From Chitinophagaceae bacterium (GTDB taxonomy: Bacteria; Bacteroidota; Bacteroidia; Chitinophagales; Chitinophagaceae): a DNA stretch of 64,000 nt. The stretch covers positions 124,001 through 188,000 of the forward strand of contig JAMLGU010000006.1 of assembly GCA_023957575.1 (NCBI GenBank), written 5' to 3'. Under the pieces are notes generated by a model. That model was not told where the DNA came from and searched no databases. It saw only the letters and a list, made by a program, of their open reading frames with translations. Positions 62,793 through 64,000 of the stretch are shown one piece after another. How positions within the stretch are numbered: the first letter of the stretch is position 1; every line of letters begins with the position of its first letter. The position numbers were made by a program, and so were the translations under genes.

Positions 62793-63914
62793 GTGGGATT
62801 ATTTGCTAAAATAAGTAACCGGGTTTTATTTATTATAAATATCATAGTGGTAGCTGTTTTTTTGTTTGCCTGTCTGAACTGGTATTTCAATCCACAGCAC
62901 CTGCCATTAGTCTCCTTGTTGGGCTTGGCTTTTCCGTTTTTGTTGCTGTTGGTTATGTTTTTTATGGTTTGGTGGATTTTTGTAAAGCGCAAGTGGGCTT
63001 TGCTGTCTGCCATTGCTATCATTCTGGGGGGGCGCGAAATTGTGCATTTCTTCGCTTTTAACTTCAATTCAGGTTTTGTTGAAATAAAGAATCAAAACGA
63101 CATTCGAATAGCTACCTGGAATGTTGCCCGTTTTATTGAGCAGCGAAAAAACAACAATCCCGGTAGTCAGGCAAGGTATAAAATGTTGCAACAGATAAAA
63201 AAAACAGATGCAGATATACTTTGTCTTCAGGAGTTTGCTTCATCTCCCAATGCAGACTGGTATAATAATATAATAGCCATTGGAAGGGGCTTGAACTACC
63301 CTTTTTATTATTTTCCTCATTTTAAGGATGGAAATCCATTGAACAGTGGGAATGTAATTTTTAGCCGTTTCCCGATTATTGACAGTGGTACAGTGCGCTT
63401 TCCAAGACCTACGCTACCGGAAGCCTTGGTTTTCGTAGATATTAAGCGAGGTGGAAAAATGATTCGAATTTATACCACCCATTTACAGTCCAACCAGTTT
63501 AAAAAAGAGGACATTTCAAAAATCGAGGAATTGAAAGGCGGAAAGAGTTTTTGGGGAAATTTTCCACACATTTTTTCCAAATTGTCTTTTGCCATCAGGC
63601 AGAGGAGTGTTCAGGCAGATATGGTAAACGATATCATGAAAAACAGCCCTTATCCGGTTGTTTTCACCGGCGACTTGAACGATGTACCTAACTCTTATAC
63701 CTACCATCAGGTAAGAGGAAAACTGAATGATGCTTTTTTGAAAAAGGGATTTGGTATCGGTCGTACCTTCAGCAGTATATCCCCCACCTTAAGAATTGAT
63801 TATTTTTTCTATGATAACAATTTTCGTTTGCAGCAATATAAACGGGTTTTATCCAATTATTCGGACCACTACATGCTGGTCAGTGATTTTGAATTGATTC
63901 AGGAAGCTAAATAG
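62793..63914 (+). CDS. Membrane-anchored endonuclease/exonuclease/phosphatase-family protein
   Basis: 373 residues. Two or three N-terminal hydrophobic segments (about 8-30, 36-60, 68-85) and then an EEP domain from about 104: IRIATWNVARF, DILCLQEFASS with the metal Glu, IYTTHLQS, VVFTGDLNDVPNSYTY (catalytic Asp-x-Asn) and YSDHYMLVSDF with the final Asp-His. Such proteins are probably membrane-bound phosphodiesterases; the substrate is unknown. GTG at 62793 is chosen; the nearby ATG at 62791 is out of frame and short. Confidence 0.88.
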   Translation: MGLFAKISNRVLFIINIIVVAVFLFACLNWYFNPQHLPLVSLLGLAFPFLLLLVMFFMVWWIFVKRKWALLSAIAIILGGREIVHFFAFNFNSGFVEIKNQNDIRIATWNVARFIEQRKNNNPGSQARYKMLQQIKKTDADILCLQEFASSPNADWYNNIIAIGRGLNYPFYYFPHFKDGNPLNSGNVIFSRFPIIDSGTVRFPRPTLPEALVFVDIKRGGKMIRIYTTHLQSNQFKKEDISKIEELKGGKSFWGNFPHIFSKLSFAIRQRSVQADMVNDIMKNSPYPVVFTGDLNDVPNSYTYHQVRGKLNDAFLKKGFGIGRTFSSISPTLRIDYFFYDNNFRLQQYKRVLSNYSDHYMLVSDFELIQEAK

Positions 63915-63935
63915 CTGAAACGGTTTTAATTCCAT

Positions 63936-63943
63936 TATTTTTG
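63936..63943 (+). promoter_or_regulatory. -7 promoter box of the gene at 63970
   Basis: TATTTTTG, an exact match to TAnnTTTG, 26 bp before the ATG. Confidence 0.55.
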
Positions 63944-63969
63944 CAACTTCACAAAACAACAGAATTTTC

Positions 63970-64000
63970 ATGGGTGATTTGAAAATATACAATTCATTAA
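63970..64000 (+). CDS. cysS: Probable cysteinyl-tRNA synthetase, first codons only
   Basis: Only ten codons are visible: MGDLKIYNSL. That start resembles bacterial CysRS, which usually opens with a short LKIYNT(L/S)-like segment before the first catalytic motif. The gene runs past the window end. The call rests on this short string and the upstream promoter box, so it is tentative. Confidence 0.5.
   Translation, partial: MGDLKIYNSL

Overview
The window is AT-rich bacterial chromosome, almost certainly from the Bacteroidota and most like the Chitinophagaceae. The evidence is three SusC/SusD pairs, many lipoproteins whose mature N-terminus follows a Cys and is rich in Lys/Asp, DUF5686 and DUF2807 proteins, TTG/GTG starts without Shine-Dalgarno sites, and repeated -7 boxes of the Bacteroidota form TAnnTTTG. 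No tRNA, rRNA or CRISPR array was seen.

Bases 1-21772 are a pectin utilisation locus, all on the + strand. It begins with the end of a PL10 pectate lyase. Two tandem SusC-SusD-surface lipoprotein triplets follow (890-7546 and 8260-14913). Then come a PL1-type pectate lyase, a CE12 rhamnogalacturonan acetylesterase, two alpha/beta-hydrolase esterases, a broken DUF1593 gene and two CE8 pectin methylesterases. Together they would de-esterify and cut methylated and acetylated pectin at the surface and import the fragments. Both susC genes are preceded by the same pair of LacI-type palindromes with centres exactly 71 bp apart, which suggests one looping regulator for both transcription units; no regulator gene lies in the window.

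Bases 21.8-46.5 kb are mostly housekeeping: AMP nucleosidase, queA, a third SusC/SusD pair on the - strand, hypE, guaA, a class V aminotransferase, a flippase, an MBL hydrolase, a DUF5686 protein, a UvrD-like helicase-nuclease with a probable Fe-S nuclease domain, and a RAYT transposase. A 627-bp MITE-like element with 25-bp terminal inverted repeats and an 8-bp target duplication sits between the third susC and hypE. The RAYT gene carries tandem REP-like palindromes in frame inside its own coding sequence.

Bases 46.6-52.1 kb are an accessory, decaying zone: two lipoprotein genes (one frameshifted twice, once at a G7 tract), remains of two IS4-type and one IS1595-type transposases, an intact fulvocin C-related Cys-rich lipoprotein, and a MutS-like fragment with one internal stop. 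A 43-bp exact direct repeat brackets 47.8-52.1 kb.

Bases 52.1-57.5 kb (- strand) encode a six-subunit Ech-type group 4 [NiFe] hydrogenase in the canonical order echABCDEF, with all four Ni-Fe ligand cysteines present. This fits with hypE at 29.4 kb and suggests H2 evolution from reduced ferredoxin, perhaps during sugar fermentation. The remainder holds pnuC-nadR (NAD salvage), mtgA, a LysE exporter, a GH3-family protein, a DUF1080 lipoprotein, an endonuclease/exonuclease/phosphatase protein and the first codons of a probable cysS.
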